The position numbers and the translations under genes are program-made. 64,000 bases of DNA from Clavibacter californiensis (GTDB lineage Bacteria > Actinomycetota > Actinomycetes > Actinomycetales > Microbacteriaceae): contig NZ_CP040792.1 in the NCBI RefSeq assembly GCF_021952865.1, positions 3,100,001 to 3,164,000 of the forward strand. Direction: 5' to 3'. Numbering within the stretch: the stretch's first letter is position 1; every line of letters starts with the position of its first letter. Shown one piece after another: positions 32,220-47,489 of this stretch. The notes beneath the pieces are model-generated. The model was given only the letters and a program-made list of their open reading frames with translations. It had not been told where the DNA came from and did not search any database.

Positions 32220-34028
32220 CTAGACCAGCGACTCCCGCCACGCCGCGTGCAGCTGCGAGAACCGGCCGGTGCCCTGGATGAGCGACTCCGGCGTCCCGTC
32301 CTCGACGATGCGCCCCTGCTCCATCACGAGCACGCGGTCCGCGATCGCGACGGTCGAGAGCCGGTGCGCGATGATGATCGCCGTCCGGTCCGCGAGCAGC
32401 GTGGTGAGGCCCTGCTGCACGAGCCGCTCGCTCGGGATGTCGAGCGAGCTCGTCGCCTCGTCGAGGATCAGCACCGCCGGGTCCGCGAGGAACGCGCGCG
32501 CGAACGAGATCAGCTGACGCTGACCCGCAGACACCCGGCCCCCGCGCTTGTTCACGTCGGTGTCGTAGCCATCGGGCAGCGACTCGATGAACGTGTGCGC
32601 CCCCACGGCCTCCGCGGCCGCCTGGATCTCGCCCCGGGTCGCGTCCGGCTTGCCGATCGCGATGTTGTCGGCGACGGATCCGGAGAAGAGGTAGGCCTCC
32701 TGCGTCACCATGACGATGGCGCGCCGGAGGTCCTTCGGGTGCAGGTCGCGGAGGTCGATCCCGTCGAGCGCCACGCGGCCGCCGGACGGGTCGTAGAACC
32801 GGGAGATCAGCTTCGCGAGCGTCGTCTTGCCCGCCCCGGTGGATCCCACGAGCGCGATGGTCTGCCCCGCCGGCATGTCGAGGTCGAAGCGCGGCAGGAT
32901 CGTCTTGCCCTTCCCGTAGCCGAACTCGACGCCCTCGAAGGAGACGTGACCGGTGGACTCCCACAGGTCGACCGGCGTCACGGGATCCGGCACGCTCGGC
33001 TCCTCCTCGAGCACGCCCGAGATCTTCTCGAGCGCGGCCGAGGCCGACTGGTAGCTGTTGTAGAACATCGCCATGTCCTGCGCCGGCCCGAAGAACTGCC
33101 GCGTGTAGAGCACCACCGCGAGCAGCGCGCCGATGCCGAGCTGCCCGTCCGCGACGCGCAGGCCGCCCACCAGGAGCACCACGGCGACCGTGACGTTGCC
33201 GATGAGGATGAGGCCCGGGTCGAAGATGCCGAAGACCTGGATCACGCGCATGTTGGTGTCGCGGTACCCCTCGACGTGCTCGGAGAACTCCTCCGCGTTG
33301 CGCTTCTCCTTGCGGAACGCCTTCACCGCGCGGATGCCCGTCATGGTCTCGACGAAGTGCACGATCAGCCGCGCGGACTTCACGCGGGTCTGGCGGAACA
33401 GCGCCTGCGACTTCACGGCGAACCAGAGGCTCAGGAAGAACAGCGGCACGAGCGCCGCGAGCAGCACGAGGCCGGAGACCCAGTCGAACGAGAACAGCGC
33501 GATCGCGGTGAACGCCATGTAGAGCGCGCCCTGCACGAGCTGGTTGATGCCGCCGTTGAGGAGCTCCCGGATCGAGTCGAGGTCGCTCGTCTGGCGGGAG
33601 ATGATCCGGCCGGACGTGTACGTCTCGTGGAACTCCAGGCTCAGCTTCTGCGTGTGCAGGAACATGCGCTTGCGGAGGTCGAGCAGGATCTCCTGCGCGA
33701 TGCGCGCGGACATCACCTGGTACTTCGCCACCAGCACGGCGCCCGTGACCGCGACCAGGACGTACGCCCCGATGACGAGCGCGAGCATCGTGGGGTCGCC
33801 CGTGCCCAGCAGCGACGGCAGCGCACGGTCGAGCCCGACGCCGATGAGGGCGGGGCCCGCGACGTTCGCGGCGGTGGCCACGAGGATCGTCGCGGCCGTG
33901 AGGATCAGCGTCCGCTTGACCGGCTGGATGGTGCTGACGAGCAGCCTGGTCGAGCGACGGCGGATCTGCTTGCTCTCCTCGCGGGAGAAGTCGTCGCGCT
34001 CCTCGCCGGTGACTCCGGTGACGCTCAT
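32220..34028 (-). CDS. heterodimeric ABC exporter subunit (canonical ATPase site)
   Basis: 602 aa fused half-transporter: an exporter-type transmembrane domain with six helices (about 40-330) and a nucleotide-binding domain (about 365-602). Walker A is G-S-T-G-A-G-K-T-T, Walker B is V-L-I-L-D-E-A-T with the catalytic Glu present, and the H-loop is I-A-H-R-L. The signature is V-S-A-G-Q rather than L-S-G-G-Q. It overlaps the upstream ABC gene by 4 bases (ATGA). The canonical Glu here and the Asp in the partner are the usual pattern of a heterodimeric exporter with one degenerate site, like the BmrCD/TM287-288 group. Substrates are probably drugs, lipids or peptides. Confidence 0.9.
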   Translation of the reverse strand: MSVTGVTGEERDDFSREESKQIRRRSTRLLVSTIQPVKRTLILTAATILVATAANVAGPALIGVGLDRALPSLLGTGDPTMLALVIGAYVLVAVTGAVLVAKYQVMSARIAQEILLDLRKRMFLHTQKLSLEFHETYTSGRIISRQTSDLDSIRELLNGGINQLVQGALYMAFTAIALFSFDWVSGLVLLAALVPLFFLSLWFAVKSQALFRQTRVKSARLIVHFVETMTGIRAVKAFRKEKRNAEEFSEHVEGYRDTNMRVIQVFGIFDPGLILIGNVTVAVVLLVGGLRVADGQLGIGALLAVVLYTRQFFGPAQDMAMFYNSYQSASAALEKISGVLEEEPSVPDPVTPVDLWESTGHVSFEGVEFGYGKGKTILPRFDLDMPAGQTIALVGSTGAGKTTLAKLISRFYDPSGGRVALDGIDLRDLHPKDLRRAIVMVTQEAYLFSGSVADNIAIGKPDATRGEIQAAAEAVGAHTFIESLPDGYDTDVNKRGGRVSAGQRQLISFARAFLADPAVLILDEATSSLDIPSERLVQQGLTTLLADRTAIIIAHRLSTVAIADRVLVMEQGRIVEDGTPESLIQGTGRFSQLHAAWRESLV

Positions 34029-35872
34029 GCGCCCACCTCCTCGCGCACGGTGTTCCCTTCCACGTCCAGGCTCGAGATGACGAACCGGTAGTGCTCGCTC
34101 GTGGCGAGCAGGTCGGAGTGCCGGCCGACCGCGGTGATGCGGCCGTCCTGCATGAGCGCCACCCGGTCCGCGAGCATCACGGTCGAGGGGCGGTGCGCGA
34201 CGATCAGCGCGGTGGTGGAGGCGAGCACGCGGCGCAGCGCCGCCTCGACGAGCGCCTCCGTGTCGACGTCGAGCGCCGACAGCGGGTCGTCGAGGACGAG
34301 CACGTCGGGTGCCGCGGCGACCGCGCGCGCGAGGGCGAGCCGCTGCCGCTGCCCGCCGGACAGGCTGAGCCCCTCCTCGCCGACGGTCGTGTCGACGCCG
34401 TCGGGCAGGTCGCGCACGAAGCCGGCCTGCGCGATGTCGAGCGCCTCCTGCAGCACGCGCTCCGCCTCGGGGCCGCCGTCGGCGAGGTCGGGGCGGCCGA
34501 GCAGCACGTTGTCGCGGACGCTGGAGGAGAACAGCGTCGCGTCCTCGAAGGCCATGGCGATCCGGCTCCGCAGCTCCTCGAGGCCCAGGTCGCGGATGTC
34601 CACGCCGTCCAGCTCGATGCTCCCGCCGGTGACGTCGTAGAGCCGGGTCGTGAGCGCCGTGAGCGTGGACTTGCCGCAGCCGGTGACGCCGACGAGCGCC
34701 ATGGTCTCCCCGGGCTGCAGGTCGAGGTCGACGCCGTCGATGAGGTCGGCCTGGTCGGCGGCCGCGTCCTGGTAGCGGAAGCGGGCGCCCCGGAAGACGA
34801 GGTGGCCGCGGGGCTCCCGGATCCGCACGGGGTCCGCGGGATCCGTGATCACGTCCTCCTCGTCCATCACCTCGAAGTAGCGGTCGATGGCCGTCCGCGC
34901 GTCGAAGGTCATCGACAGCAGGAAGCCCACCGACTCGATCGGCCACCGCAGCACCGCGGCGGTCGCGAAGAAGGCCACGAGGTCGCCCACCGAGATCTGC
35001 CCGCCGGCCGCCAGCAGCACGCCGCCGAGCAGAGCGAGTGCGAAGGTCAGGTCGGGCACCAGCAGCAGCCAGAGCCAGATGCCGGCGATGGCCTTCGCCT
35101 TCTTGATCTCCGTGCCGCGCAGCTCCTCCGCCTGCTCGGCGAACGCGTCGTGCATGTGCTTGCCGCGCCCGAACGCCTTCAGCACGCGGATCCCGTGCAC
35201 CGACTGCTCGACGCTCGTGGCGAGGTCGCCGGACTGGTCCTGGCTGAGACGCGCCACGGACGAGTACTTCTGCTCGAAGAGGTAGCCGTAGACCCACAGC
35301 GGGATCGAGCACACGAGGAAGCCGAGGCCGAGGCGCCAGTCGATGGAGACCAGGAAGCCGATGCCCACCAGGATCGTGAGGATGTTGACGATGAACAGCA
35401 CGAGGCCGAACGCCATCCAGCGGCGGATGAGGTTCAGGTCGCTGACCATGCGCGACAGCAGCTGGCCGCTCTGCCACCGGTCGTGGAACGCCACGGGCAG
35501 CCGCTGCAGCTTCCTGTAGAACGCGTTCCGCATGTCCGCCTCCATGAGCGTGCCGGGCTTCAGCACGAACCAGCGGCGGAGCGCGATCATGGCGGCCTCG
35601 AGGATCCCGAGGCCGAGGATGAGGAGCACCGCGGGCGCCACGGCGGCCGAGTCGCCGTCGCCGAGCGGGCCGTCCACGAGGCCGCGGAGGATCTGCGGGA
35701 TGACGAGCGACAGCAGCGAGCCGACGAGCGCGACCACCATGCCCGCGATGATGCTGGGCATGGCGGGCCGGGCGAACGGCAGCAGCCGCATGAGCACGGC
35801 GATGGTGCCGGGCCGAGGGCCGTGCCGCTCGGACGGCGCCTGGTCGGACGATGCGGGCGGTGAGGTGGACAC
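34025..35872 (-). CDS. heterodimeric ABC exporter subunit (degenerate ATPase site)
   Basis: 615 aa from GTG 35872 with AAGGA upstream. Six-helix exporter domain (about 30-330) and a nucleotide-binding domain (about 370-600). Walker A is G-V-T-G-C-G-K-S-T, signature L-S-G-G-Q, Walker B V-L-V-L-D-D-P, so the catalytic Glu is Asp, and the H-loop is V-A-H-R-P. This Asp is typical of the non-hydrolysing site in heterodimeric exporters. First gene of a two-gene operon. Its leader of about 290 bases holds a possible 31-aa reading frame and, further upstream, an inverted repeat. Confidence 0.9.
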   Translation of the reverse strand: MSTSPPASSDQAPSERHGPRPGTIAVLMRLLPFARPAMPSIIAGMVVALVGSLLSLVIPQILRGLVDGPLGDGDSAAVAPAVLLILGLGILEAAMIALRRWFVLKPGTLMEADMRNAFYRKLQRLPVAFHDRWQSGQLLSRMVSDLNLIRRWMAFGLVLFIVNILTILVGIGFLVSIDWRLGLGFLVCSIPLWVYGYLFEQKYSSVARLSQDQSGDLATSVEQSVHGIRVLKAFGRGKHMHDAFAEQAEELRGTEIKKAKAIAGIWLWLLLVPDLTFALALLGGVLLAAGGQISVGDLVAFFATAAVLRWPIESVGFLLSMTFDARTAIDRYFEVMDEEDVITDPADPVRIREPRGHLVFRGARFRYQDAAADQADLIDGVDLDLQPGETMALVGVTGCGKSTLTALTTRLYDVTGGSIELDGVDIRDLGLEELRSRIAMAFEDATLFSSSVRDNVLLGRPDLADGGPEAERVLQEALDIAQAGFVRDLPDGVDTTVGEEGLSLSGGQRQRLALARAVAAAPDVLVLDDPLSALDVDTEALVEAALRRVLASTTALIVAHRPSTVMLADRVALMQDGRITAVGRHSDLLATSEHYRFVISSLDVEGNTVREEVGA

Positions 35873-36161
35873 GTGTCATTCCTTCTGTGATCGGCCGATG
35901 CGCGGCCGGGAGTGCGGGGCGACCGCGCGCGTCAGCACGCGCACAGCGGAGAATTGGGGGTGGATGGATCTCGGGGCGGGCCGAGCAGCCGCCCGGCGAG
36001 ACGTGAGCGGTGGAGCAGACCGGGGATCCGGTCGGGCGCCGCGGGTACGAAAGGCGATCCGCATGCAGACGCGGACGGTCGGTGAGCCCGAGCCGCGCGT
36101 CCGAGCCGACCGCTCCCGCTCGCCCGCCGCGCGCCCGACGTCGGGGCGCCGACCGGGGAGG

Positions 36162-36257
36162 TCAGCTTGCGGCGCGGGAGGCCGGGGACGCGGTCACGGC
36201 CGCCTCGTCGATCCGGTGCGAGACGGTGCGTGCGTATGTCGTCGATGTCGTGGTCAT
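36162..36257 (-). CDS. possible 31-aa leader peptide upstream of the ABC exporter
   Basis: ATG at 36257 is preceded at ideal spacing by GGGAGGG, one of the best ribosome sites in the window. The product (M-T-T-T-S-T-T-Y-A-R-T-V-S-H-R-I-D-E-A, then Ala/Ser-rich) has no signal peptide. It ends 289 bases before the exporter start on the same strand. Leader peptides control several drug exporters of this type by translation-dependent attenuation (BmrCD with its leader is the known case), so a regulatory role is plausible. It could also be a chance frame; only the ribosome site and position support it. Confidence 0.4.
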   Translation of the reverse strand: MTTTSTTYARTVSHRIDEAAVTASPASRAAS

Positions 36258-36282
36258 GACACCCTCCCTGGCTGCGTATGCG

Positions 36283-36318
36283 ATTCACGTGTGGGCCGCA
36301 CCGGACGACCACGTGAAT
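36283..36318. promoter_or_regulatory. long-spaced inverted repeat upstream of the mini-ORF and exporter
   Basis: ATTCACGTG and CACGTGAAT, perfect 9-bp arms separated by 18 bases, ending 25 bases before the mini-ORF start. Each half contains a CACGTG palindrome. Could be a regulator operator or an RNA hairpin. Confidence 0.45.
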
Positions 36319-36368
36319 GGCAGCCCCAGGCAGCCTTCCAGGATATGGACCAGCAGCCGGACGCACAA

Positions 36369-36404
36369 GAGCCCGGCCCGCATCCGAGGATGCGGGCCGG
36401 GCTC
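36369..36404 (-). terminator. strong hairpin terminator after the membrane-DDAH gene
   Basis: Perfect 17-bp stem (36369-36385 with 36388-36404), about 50 bases past the stop at 36457. It separates that gene from the ABC exporter unit. Confidence 0.85.
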
Positions 36405-36456
36405 GAGCGGTGCGGTGCTGACGCGTCCCGCGCTGCGGACGCGCGGGACGAGGACG

Positions 36457-37797
36457 TCAGCCGATGCGGACCGACAGGCAGGTGACGCAGCCCTCGAGCT
36501 TCTCGAACTCGCTGATGTCGACGGCGACGACCTCGTAGCCCAGACCGCGGAGCAGGTCAGCCGTGCGAGGAGCGGCGGCCGACAGCAGCAGGGTGTCGTC
36601 GTCGAGCGCGACGACGGCCACGCCCTCCGCCTCCGGGACGGGGAGGAAGGACGGGAACAGCCGCGGCGCGTCGACCAGCGGCTCGTACCCGATGACCGTG
36701 CCGTCCGGCAGTGCCGTGACCTGCGACTTGAGGTGCAAGGTCCGGCTGACGGGGACGCCGACCACGGCGTATCCGAGGGGCCGGGCGATCTCGCGCAGCC
36801 GCTGGATCCCCGCCGCGTTGGTCCGGCTGCTCGCACCGACGTAGAGCGTGCGCCCGACCTCCAGCACGTCACCACCGTCGAGGGTCGCGGGCAGGTCGAT
36901 GGACGTCACCGACAGGTCCATGTCCTCGAGCGCACGCTCGACGCCGGTGCGCTCCCCGCGGCGCGAGTCCGCCCCGGACGTGAGCAGGACGGCTGTGGTG
37001 CCGAGGACGAGCACGGCGTCCTCCACGAACACGGAGTCCGGGTGGTCGTCGGCCGGCGGCACCTCGCGGGTCGACCATCCGCGCTCCTCGAGCGCGAGCA
37101 CGTAGCGCTCCCACTGCTGGTCCGCGAGCTCGGCATCCACGGGCCGGCGGTCCAGGTGCGTCAGCTCGCCTTCGGCGAGCCGCGATGACGGGATCCGAAC
37201 GAGGGCGATGCGCTCCCGCTCGACCTCCCCGTCCCCCGCGGCGACGAGTCGGGCCCAGAGCCGACGGCCCAGGAGGATGGACGCCAGCGCGACGCCGAGG
37301 ATGAACATCAGGTTGAGGCCGAGGAGCGTCTCGAGCAGCGGGCCGACGATGTCGCCGCTGACGGTGGCGCCCTGCCCCAGGGCGCCGACGAGGCTCCCGG
37401 CGAGCGCGCCGACCACCGCCGCAGCGACGGATCCGAGGATCGACGTCCACAGCCGCCGGTGCATGCCCACCCCCGCGAGTGCGGCGAGGAGGACGAAGGC
37501 GACGAGCGTGTGCACCGTCCAGTAGTCCAGGAGCGTCACCAGCACGGCAGCGCTCGGCTGGTTGGAGCTGAAGAGCGTCAGGACGCTGAAGAGCAGGCCG
37601 ATGATGGCCGAGACGCCCGCGGACACGAGGGCCGCGGAGAGCGCCCTGCCGAGGGGAGCGTTCGACATCCCTGTGCGCGGTGAACGCACCGCCGATGGGC
37701 GGACGCCGGCGGACGTCGCTCGAGTGGTCGACGGTCCACCGTCAGCGGAGTCGACGGGCTGGCCGGGTGTGCGGTCGTTCTCGCGGGATTCGGTCAC
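36457..37797 (-). CDS. membrane-anchored dimethylargininase-like enzyme
   Basis: 446 aa fusion. After a 45-residue polar Ser/Thr/Pro start, residues about 48-180 contain four hydrophobic helices. The rest (about 185-446) is an amidinotransferase/DDAH domain: D-D-H-P-D-S-V-F-V-E-D near 255, L-D-G-G-D-V-L near 305, the catalytic-His segment R-T-L-H-L-K-S-Q-V near 355, and the C-terminal G-C-V-T-C-L-S-V-R with catalytic Cys440. DDAH hydrolyses methylarginines to citrulline; an arginine-deiminase activity is the alternative. The normal enzyme is soluble and about 260 aa, so the membrane domain is an added part. TATCGT lies eight bases before the GTG, suggesting a leaderless start; an ATG at codon 44 is possible. 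Confidence 0.85.
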   Translation of the reverse strand: MTESRENDRTPGQPVDSADGGPSTTRATSAGVRPSAVRSPRTGMSNAPLGRALSAALVSAGVSAIIGLLFSVLTLFSSNQPSAAVLVTLLDYWTVHTLVAFVLLAALAGVGMHRRLWTSILGSVAAAVVGALAGSLVGALGQGATVSGDIVGPLLETLLGLNLMFILGVALASILLGRRLWARLVAAGDGEVERERIALVRIPSSRLAEGELTHLDRRPVDAELADQQWERYVLALEERGWSTREVPPADDHPDSVFVEDAVLVLGTTAVLLTSGADSRRGERTGVERALEDMDLSVTSIDLPATLDGGDVLEVGRTLYVGASSRTNAAGIQRLREIARPLGYAVVGVPVSRTLHLKSQVTALPDGTVIGYEPLVDAPRLFPSFLPVPEAEGVAVVALDDDTLLLSAAAPRTADLLRGLGYEVVAVDISEFEKLEGCVTCLSVRIG

Positions 37798-37885
37798 GAA
37801 CCACGACGATAACGGCAGCCCTTATGACCGGCATGTGAGCGGGCTGACAGGCACGCGCCCCGAGCGACGGGGGTAGCTCGCGTGT

Positions 37886-37917
37886 TAACGCAGGAAGGCC
37901 CGCCGCACGATGTGCGA
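37886..37917 (-). terminator. rRNA operon terminator
   Basis: AGGCCCGTCGCAC and GTGCGGCGGGCCT pair with one mismatch around a short loop, about 30 bases past the 5S 3' end on the minus strand. Confidence 0.7.
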
Positions 37918-37945
37918 CGGGCCTCCCCGATCATTCTCAAGTTAA

Positions 37946-38063
37946 GTCCGGCGGTGTCCTACTCTCCCACAGGGTCCCCCCTGCAGTACCATCGGCGCTG
38001 AGAGTCTTAGCTTCCGGGTTCGGAATGTGACCGGGCGTTTCCCTCTCGCTATGGCCGCCGAAA
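37946..38063 (-). rRNA. rrf: 5S ribosomal RNA
   Basis: The minus strand starts GTTTCGGCGGCCATAGCG and ends with GGTAGGACACCGCC-like sequence, the conserved closing stem of actinobacterial 5S RNA. About 118 bases, 120 bases downstream of 23S. End positions are approximate to a few bases. Confidence 0.93.
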
Positions 38064-38184
38064 CACCCCATACACACCCCCAACGAGGGCATGAAATCTG
38101 TGATGAATCGACCAGTCAAGCTGGTTGTTCAATTAGCACCCGACCGTATATCGGGAACCACATAGTGGACGCAAGCAAAGTGTT

Positions 38185-43248
<5,064 letters not shown>

Positions 43249-43615
43249 ATGCTTAAACGCACGACCACCCGAAAGCGATCGGCACATCTAAAGCCAGACG
43301 TGAACGGGAATCGAACACGAACCAGCAAGTTTGAAACCGACAGAACAAATCATTACTGACTTGCTTGTTTGTTTAAATGTATTCCAAAGGAATCCGAAAC
43401 GAGCATCCGAAGGACACCCGCAACGGGCATTTGGCATTTGACATTGTGCACGCTGTTGAGTTCTCAAGGAACGGACGCTCCCGACACCGACCATCACAGC
43501 CAGCCATCGGAGCTCACACTCCACCGCTCCCCGTGGGAGTGATCCAGACCAGAAGGCCCAGCACTCACGTCAGAAGCAGAATCAGACCCTAGCTCAGTTG
43601 ATGGTAAACACGCAA
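43249..43615 (-). promoter_or_regulatory. rRNA operon promoter and leader
   Basis: On the minus strand TTGCGT (43615-43610) and TAGGGT (43591-43586) are spaced by 18 bases, a good -35/-10 pair giving a start near 43579. The 330-base leader contains CTTGAGAACTCAACAGCGTG (complement about 43455-43475), the conserved actinobacterial leader element that pairs with spacer sequences during 16S processing. There is no protein gene in the leader. Confidence 0.75.
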
Positions 43616-43786
43616 CCCTTCAGGGCCACGGCAACTTCTGTTTCACCAGGATCCAGAACACCAGAACAGCTCCGGAAGCTTCTCAGCTCCCCGCCCGTTC
43701 CGGCGACAAGAGGAGACATTACGCGGACCACCCCACCCCCGCAAAACCACGCACATCCCGGGCGTGTCGCGACGGCCTGCCTCGAC

Positions 43787-43821
43787 GGCATGGCGGCGGC
43801 CCCGGGGTGCGCCGCCATGCC
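43787..43821 (-). terminator. hairpin terminator after purH
   Basis: GGCATGGCGGCG pairs perfectly with CGCCGCCATGCC (12 bp, 11-base loop) immediately after the purH stop. It separates purH from the rRNA promoter region. Confidence 0.85.
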
Positions 43822-43823
43822 GG

Positions 43824-45449
43824 TCAGTGGAAGAAGTGGCGCTCGCCCGTGAAGTACATGGCGACGCCTGCGGTGCGGGCGGCCTCGACGACCTCCTCGT
43901 CGCGCACGGATCCGCCGGGCTGGACCACGGCGCGGACGCCGGCGTCGAGCAGGACCTGCAGCCCGTCGGCGAACGGGAAGAAGGCGTCGGACGCCGCCAC
44001 CGATCCGGACGCCCGGTCGCCCGCGCGCTGGACGGCGAGTTGGCACGAGTCCACCCGGTTGACCTGTCCCATGCCCACTCCCACGGACGCACCGTGGTGG
44101 GCGAGCAGGATCGCGTTCGACTTCACCGCCCGGCAGGCCTTCCACGCGAACTCGAGGTCCGCGAGCGTCTGGTCGTCCACGGGCTCGCCGGTCGCCAGGG
44201 TCCACGACGCCGAGAGGCGCGCGCCGTCGGTCGGGAACGCGTCACCGGACTGGACCAGGTACCCGCCCGAGATCTGCCGCGCCTCCAGGAGCTCGCGGTG
44301 GTAGCCCTCCGGGAGCGTCAGCAACCGCAGGTTCTTCTTCGTCTTCAGGAGCGTGAGCGCGGCGTCGTCGAACCCGGGGGCGACGAGGACCTCGGTGAAG
44401 ATCTCCTTCACCGTCTCCGCCATCCCCAGGGTGACCGTGCGGTTCGCCGCGATGACGCCCCCGAACGCCGAGACCGGATCGCAATCGTGCGCGCTGCGGT
44501 GCGCGGAGGCGATCGCGTCCACCGCGCGGGGCGCTGCCACGGCGATGCCGCAGGGGTTCGCGTGCTTGATGATGGCGACCGCCGGCTCCGCGAAGTCGTA
44601 GGCGGCGCGGACCGCCGCATCCGCGTCGACGAAGTTGTTGTAGGACATCTCCTTGCCGTGCAGCTGCACCGCCTGGGCGATGCCCGCGCCGTCCGGCCGT
44701 CGGTAGAGCGCCGCGTCCTGGTGGGAGTTCTCGCCGTACCTGAGCACCTGGGCGAGCTCGCCCGCGACGTCCCAGCTGGTGGGCCAGGCGGGGGCATCCG
44801 GCTCGGAGGACCCCGTGCCGACGACCGTCGACCGGAAGTAGTCCGCGACGGCCCGGTCGTAGTCGGCCGTGTGCGCGAACGCCGCTGCCGCGAGACGTCG
44901 TCTCTGCTCGAGGGTGGTCCCCCCCTCGCGCACGGACGCGATCACCTCGCCGTAGCTCGACGGGGACACGACGATGGCCACGTTGGCATGGTTCTTGGCG
45001 GACGCGCGCACCATGGCGGGGCCGCCGATGTCGATCTGCTCGATCACGTCCGACGCGGGGGCTCCCGACGCCACCGTCTCCACGAACGGGTAGAGGTTCA
45101 CGACCACGAGCTGGAACGGGGAGATGCCGAGCTCCGCGAGCTGCACCTCGTGCGACTCGAGCCGGAGGTCGGCGAGCAGACCGGCGTGCACCGCAGGATG
45201 CAGCGTCTTGACGCGTCCGTCCAGCGCCTCCGGGAATCCGGTCACGTCCTGCACCGGCGTGACCGGGAAGCCCGCGTCCGCGATGGTGCTGGCGGTGGAT
45301 CCGGTGGAGACGATCTCGACCCCGGCCTCCACGAGCGCAGCGGCCAGCTCGAGCAGACCCGTCTTGTCGCTGACGGAGACGAGGGCGCGCGCCACCTCGA
45401 TGCCGTCTCGATCGCGGAACAGGGACGGGTCGTGACGGGGTCCGCTCAT
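43824..45449 (-). CDS. purH: AICAR transformylase / IMP cyclohydrolase
   Basis: 541 aa bifunctional enzyme for the last two steps of IMP synthesis. The N-terminal MGS-like cyclohydrolase domain (about 20-165) has [23 protein letters not shown] and I-D-I-G-G-P-A-M. The AICAR transformylase part has [18 protein letters not shown] with the catalytic Lys-His, A-F-G-G and [10 protein letters not shown]. It uses 10-formyl-THF, tying it to the folate genes in this window. The start overlaps the purN stop by 4 bases, so the two are translationally coupled. Confidence 0.97.
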   Translation of the reverse strand: MSGPRHDPSLFRDRDGIEVARALVSVSDKTGLLELAAALVEAGVEIVSTGSTASTIADAGFPVTPVQDVTGFPEALDGRVKTLHPAVHAGLLADLRLESHEVQLAELGISPFQLVVVNLYPFVETVASGAPASDVIEQIDIGGPAMVRASAKNHANVAIVVSPSSYGEVIASVREGGTTLEQRRRLAAAAFAHTADYDRAVADYFRSTVVGTGSSEPDAPAWPTSWDVAGELAQVLRYGENSHQDAALYRRPDGAGIAQAVQLHGKEMSYNNFVDADAAVRAAYDFAEPAVAIIKHANPCGIAVAAPRAVDAIASAHRSAHDCDPVSAFGGVIAANRTVTLGMAETVKEIFTEVLVAPGFDDAALTLLKTKKNLRLLTLPEGYHRELLEARQISGGYLVQSGDAFPTDGARLSASWTLATGEPVDDQTLADLEFAWKACRAVKSNAILLAHHGASVGVGMGQVNRVDSCQLAVQRAGDRASGSVAASDAFFPFADGLQVLLDAGVRAVVQPGGSVRDEEVVEAARTAGVAMYFTGERHFFH

Positions 45450-46039
45450 GCCGGGGACAGCTCCTTGAGGTCGATGGTGCCGAGGGATATCGCGCGCACC
45501 GTGTCGACGAGGAGCCTGCGCTCCACGACCTTGATGCGCTCGTGCAGGGTGTGCTCGGTGTCGTCCGGCTCCACGGGCACGCGCTCCTGCGCGAGCACCG
45601 GCCCGGTGTCGACCCCGGTGTCGACGACGATGATGGAGGCCCCGGAGCTCGTGGCCCCGGCGGCGATGGCGTCCCGGACCGCGTGGGCCCCGGGGAACTC
45701 CGGGAGGTACGCCGGATGGGTGTTCACGATGTGGGGCGCGAAGGCCGCCACGGCGCGCGGCGGGAGGAGCCGCATGAATCCGCTGAGGACCACCAGGTCG
45801 GGCTCCCACCCGGCGATCGCCGCCGCCAGCTCGTCGCCCCAGGAGGCGCGATCGGGGAAGCTCGCGAACGGCACGGTGAAGGTGGGGATGCCCCGCTCCT
45901 CGGCGAAGCGGAGGCCGTCGGCGTCGCGATCGGCTCCCACCGCGATGACGCGCGCCGGGTACTCCGCGTGGTCGGCCGCCTCGAGGAGGGCGCGGAGGTT
46001 CGTCCCGCTGCCGGAGATGAGGACGACCACGTTGAGCAC
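45446..46039 (-). CDS. purN: phosphoribosylglycinamide formyltransferase
   Basis: 197 aa from the GTG at 46039 (another GTG at 46045 adds two residues). Third step of purine synthesis: GAR plus 10-formyl-THF to FGAR. It opens [17 protein letters not shown]; the catalytic region has [23 protein letters not shown] and [16 protein letters not shown] box (46051-46046) overlaps the end of the upstream gene and lies six bases before GTG 46039, so an internal leaderless promoter is possible in addition to readthrough. Confidence 0.95.
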   Translation of the reverse strand: MLNVVVLISGSGTNLRALLEAADHAEYPARVIAVGADRDADGLRFAEERGIPTFTVPFASFPDRASWGDELAAAIAGWEPDLVVLSGFMRLLPPRAVAAFAPHIVNTHPAYLPEFPGAHAVRDAIAAGATSSGASIIVVDTGVDTGPVLAQERVPVEPDDTEHTLHERIKVVERRLLVDTVRAISLGTIDLKELSPA

Positions 46040-46048
46040 GCGCACAGC

Positions 46049-47329
46049 CTATCCGCGTCCCTCGGGGCTGCGCCGGACGAGGGGGGCCATGAGGCCCGAG
46101 ACGAACATGCCCGCGACGGACGCCACGCCGAGCTCGAAGAACGCGACGAGGAGGATCCATCCGCCCGCCGGGCCGACGTCGGCCAGGCGCCCGGGTCCGG
46201 CGGCACCGCCGGAGAGGACCGCGAGCAGGGCGAGCACCCCCGCGCCGACGAGCCCCATGCCGAGACCCGCGACAAGGAACCACGGCCAGCGGCGCGCCTC
46301 GGGCTCGGGGATCCGGGCGACCCGCGGGGACAGCGCGACCGCGGCGACGAAGGACACGACGACCGGCACCAGGATCCCCAGGTACCCGAGGTCGAACGCA
46401 CCCTGCGGCAGGATGCCCAGGACCGGGACGGACGGGATCGGGCCGACGGTCGTGCCGAGCGGTGAGACGGACGATCCGGTGCCGAGGGCGAAGCCGGGTC
46501 CGATGAGCCACGACGCAGCCCACATCACCAGGTTCGGCAGGAGCGCGATCTGTGCGAGCGTGAGGGCGACGCCGCCGACGATCCCCGTCTGCAGCGTCTC
46601 GTAGAGGGTGATCACGGTCGCGTACTGCAGACCGAGCAGCACCGCGACGACCACGGCGGAGATCGCGACGACGCCGAAGGCCGCGGCCGCTCCCCCGCGG
46701 ACGGCCGTGGCCGCCACGGAGGCCGCGCCGTTAGGGAGGCGGTCGAGGGCATCGCGAACGCCCCGGATGGAACCGGCCGCCCGCCCGGACGACAGGGATC
46801 CCCACCACCTACGGGCCCGCGCGCGATCGGCGCGTGCGATGCCGCCGACGAGGAGGCCCAGCGCGAGGACCAGGGTCGGGAGGACGGTTCCGCGGACGAC
46901 GGCCGGGGAGACGCCGTCATGCTGCGCCGCGAGCGCGAGGCCGAGGGACAGCACGGCGGTCGTGGCGACGGCGGAGAGCGCGCCGACGCCGGGGTGGTCG
47001 GTCTCGACGATGCGGCGGCCGGCGCGGATCCCGAGGAGCAGCGTGAGGAGCGCGAAGCCCAGGGGCGCCAGCGTGAGCACGAACGGCGCGTCGACGCCCG
47101 GAAGGCCGAGGGACGAGGCGAGCGACGGATCCAGCGACGCCGTGAGCGGCACACCATGACCGAGGAGCCACAGGTCGACCGCGGTGCGCGCGAAGACGCC
47201 CCAGTCGATCTGCAGGTCGTACTGGCCGGCCCACAACGCCGTGAGCGGCACGAGGGGCAGGGCGACGCCGACCCCCACCACCAGGAGCGCCTCGAGTGCC
47301 GCGAACAGGGCGGTTGCGTGTCGGTTCAT
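46049..47329 (-). CDS. multi-pass membrane protein (DUF6350-like)
   Basis: 426 aa with about ten hydrophobic helices from residue 5 to 415. Features are the opening [16 protein letters not shown], a [19 protein letters not shown] segment, and late [19 protein letters not shown]. This pattern is that of the actinobacterial DUF6350/PerM-like membrane family, often found beside purN-purH and sucCD in actinobacteria. No catalytic motif is visible. TAGGGT lies nine bases before the ATG, suggesting a leaderless start. Its stop is about ten bases ahead of purN, so it probably heads a three-gene operon. Confidence 0.8.
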   Translation of the reverse strand: MNRHATALFAALEALLVVGVGVALPLVPLTALWAGQYDLQIDWGVFARTAVDLWLLGHGVPLTASLDPSLASSLGLPGVDAPFVLTLAPLGFALLTLLLGIRAGRRIVETDHPGVGALSAVATTAVLSLGLALAAQHDGVSPAVVRGTVLPTLVLALGLLVGGIARADRARARRWWGSLSSGRAAGSIRGVRDALDRLPNGAASVAATAVRGGAAAAFGVVAISAVVVAVLLGLQYATVITLYETLQTGIVGGVALTLAQIALLPNLVMWAASWLIGPGFALGTGSSVSPLGTTVGPIPSVPVLGILPQGAFDLGYLGILVPVVVSFVAAVALSPRVARIPEPEARRWPWFLVAGLGMGLVGAGVLALLAVLSGGAAGPGRLADVGPAGGWILLVAFFELGVASVAGMFVSGLMAPLVRRSPEGRG

Positions 47330-47425
47330 GCCTCGACGACCCTACCGGCCGGGCCATGCGCGACCCGTCCGGTGCCGGGCGCGCCGGGGCATCCGCGGGT
47401 CGATCCGCACAGGGAGGACCCGGGA

Positions 47426-47468
47426 ACGACGACGGCCCGCATCCACAGGGGATGCGGGCCGTCGTCGT
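47426..47468 (-). terminator. strong hairpin terminator after sucD
   Basis: Perfect 19-bp stem (47426-47444 with 47450-47468) and a 5-base loop, about 20 bases past the sucD stop. The longest terminator stem in the window. Confidence 0.9.
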
Positions 47469-47489
47469 GCGCTCGCGAGCGCGGGGTCG

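Noticed and set aside
35876-36064. 62-codon minus-strand frame just before the ABC exporter
   Set aside because: It overlaps the exporter ribosome site, has no good ribosome site of its own and is Arg/Pro-rich; the 31-codon frame further upstream is better supported.
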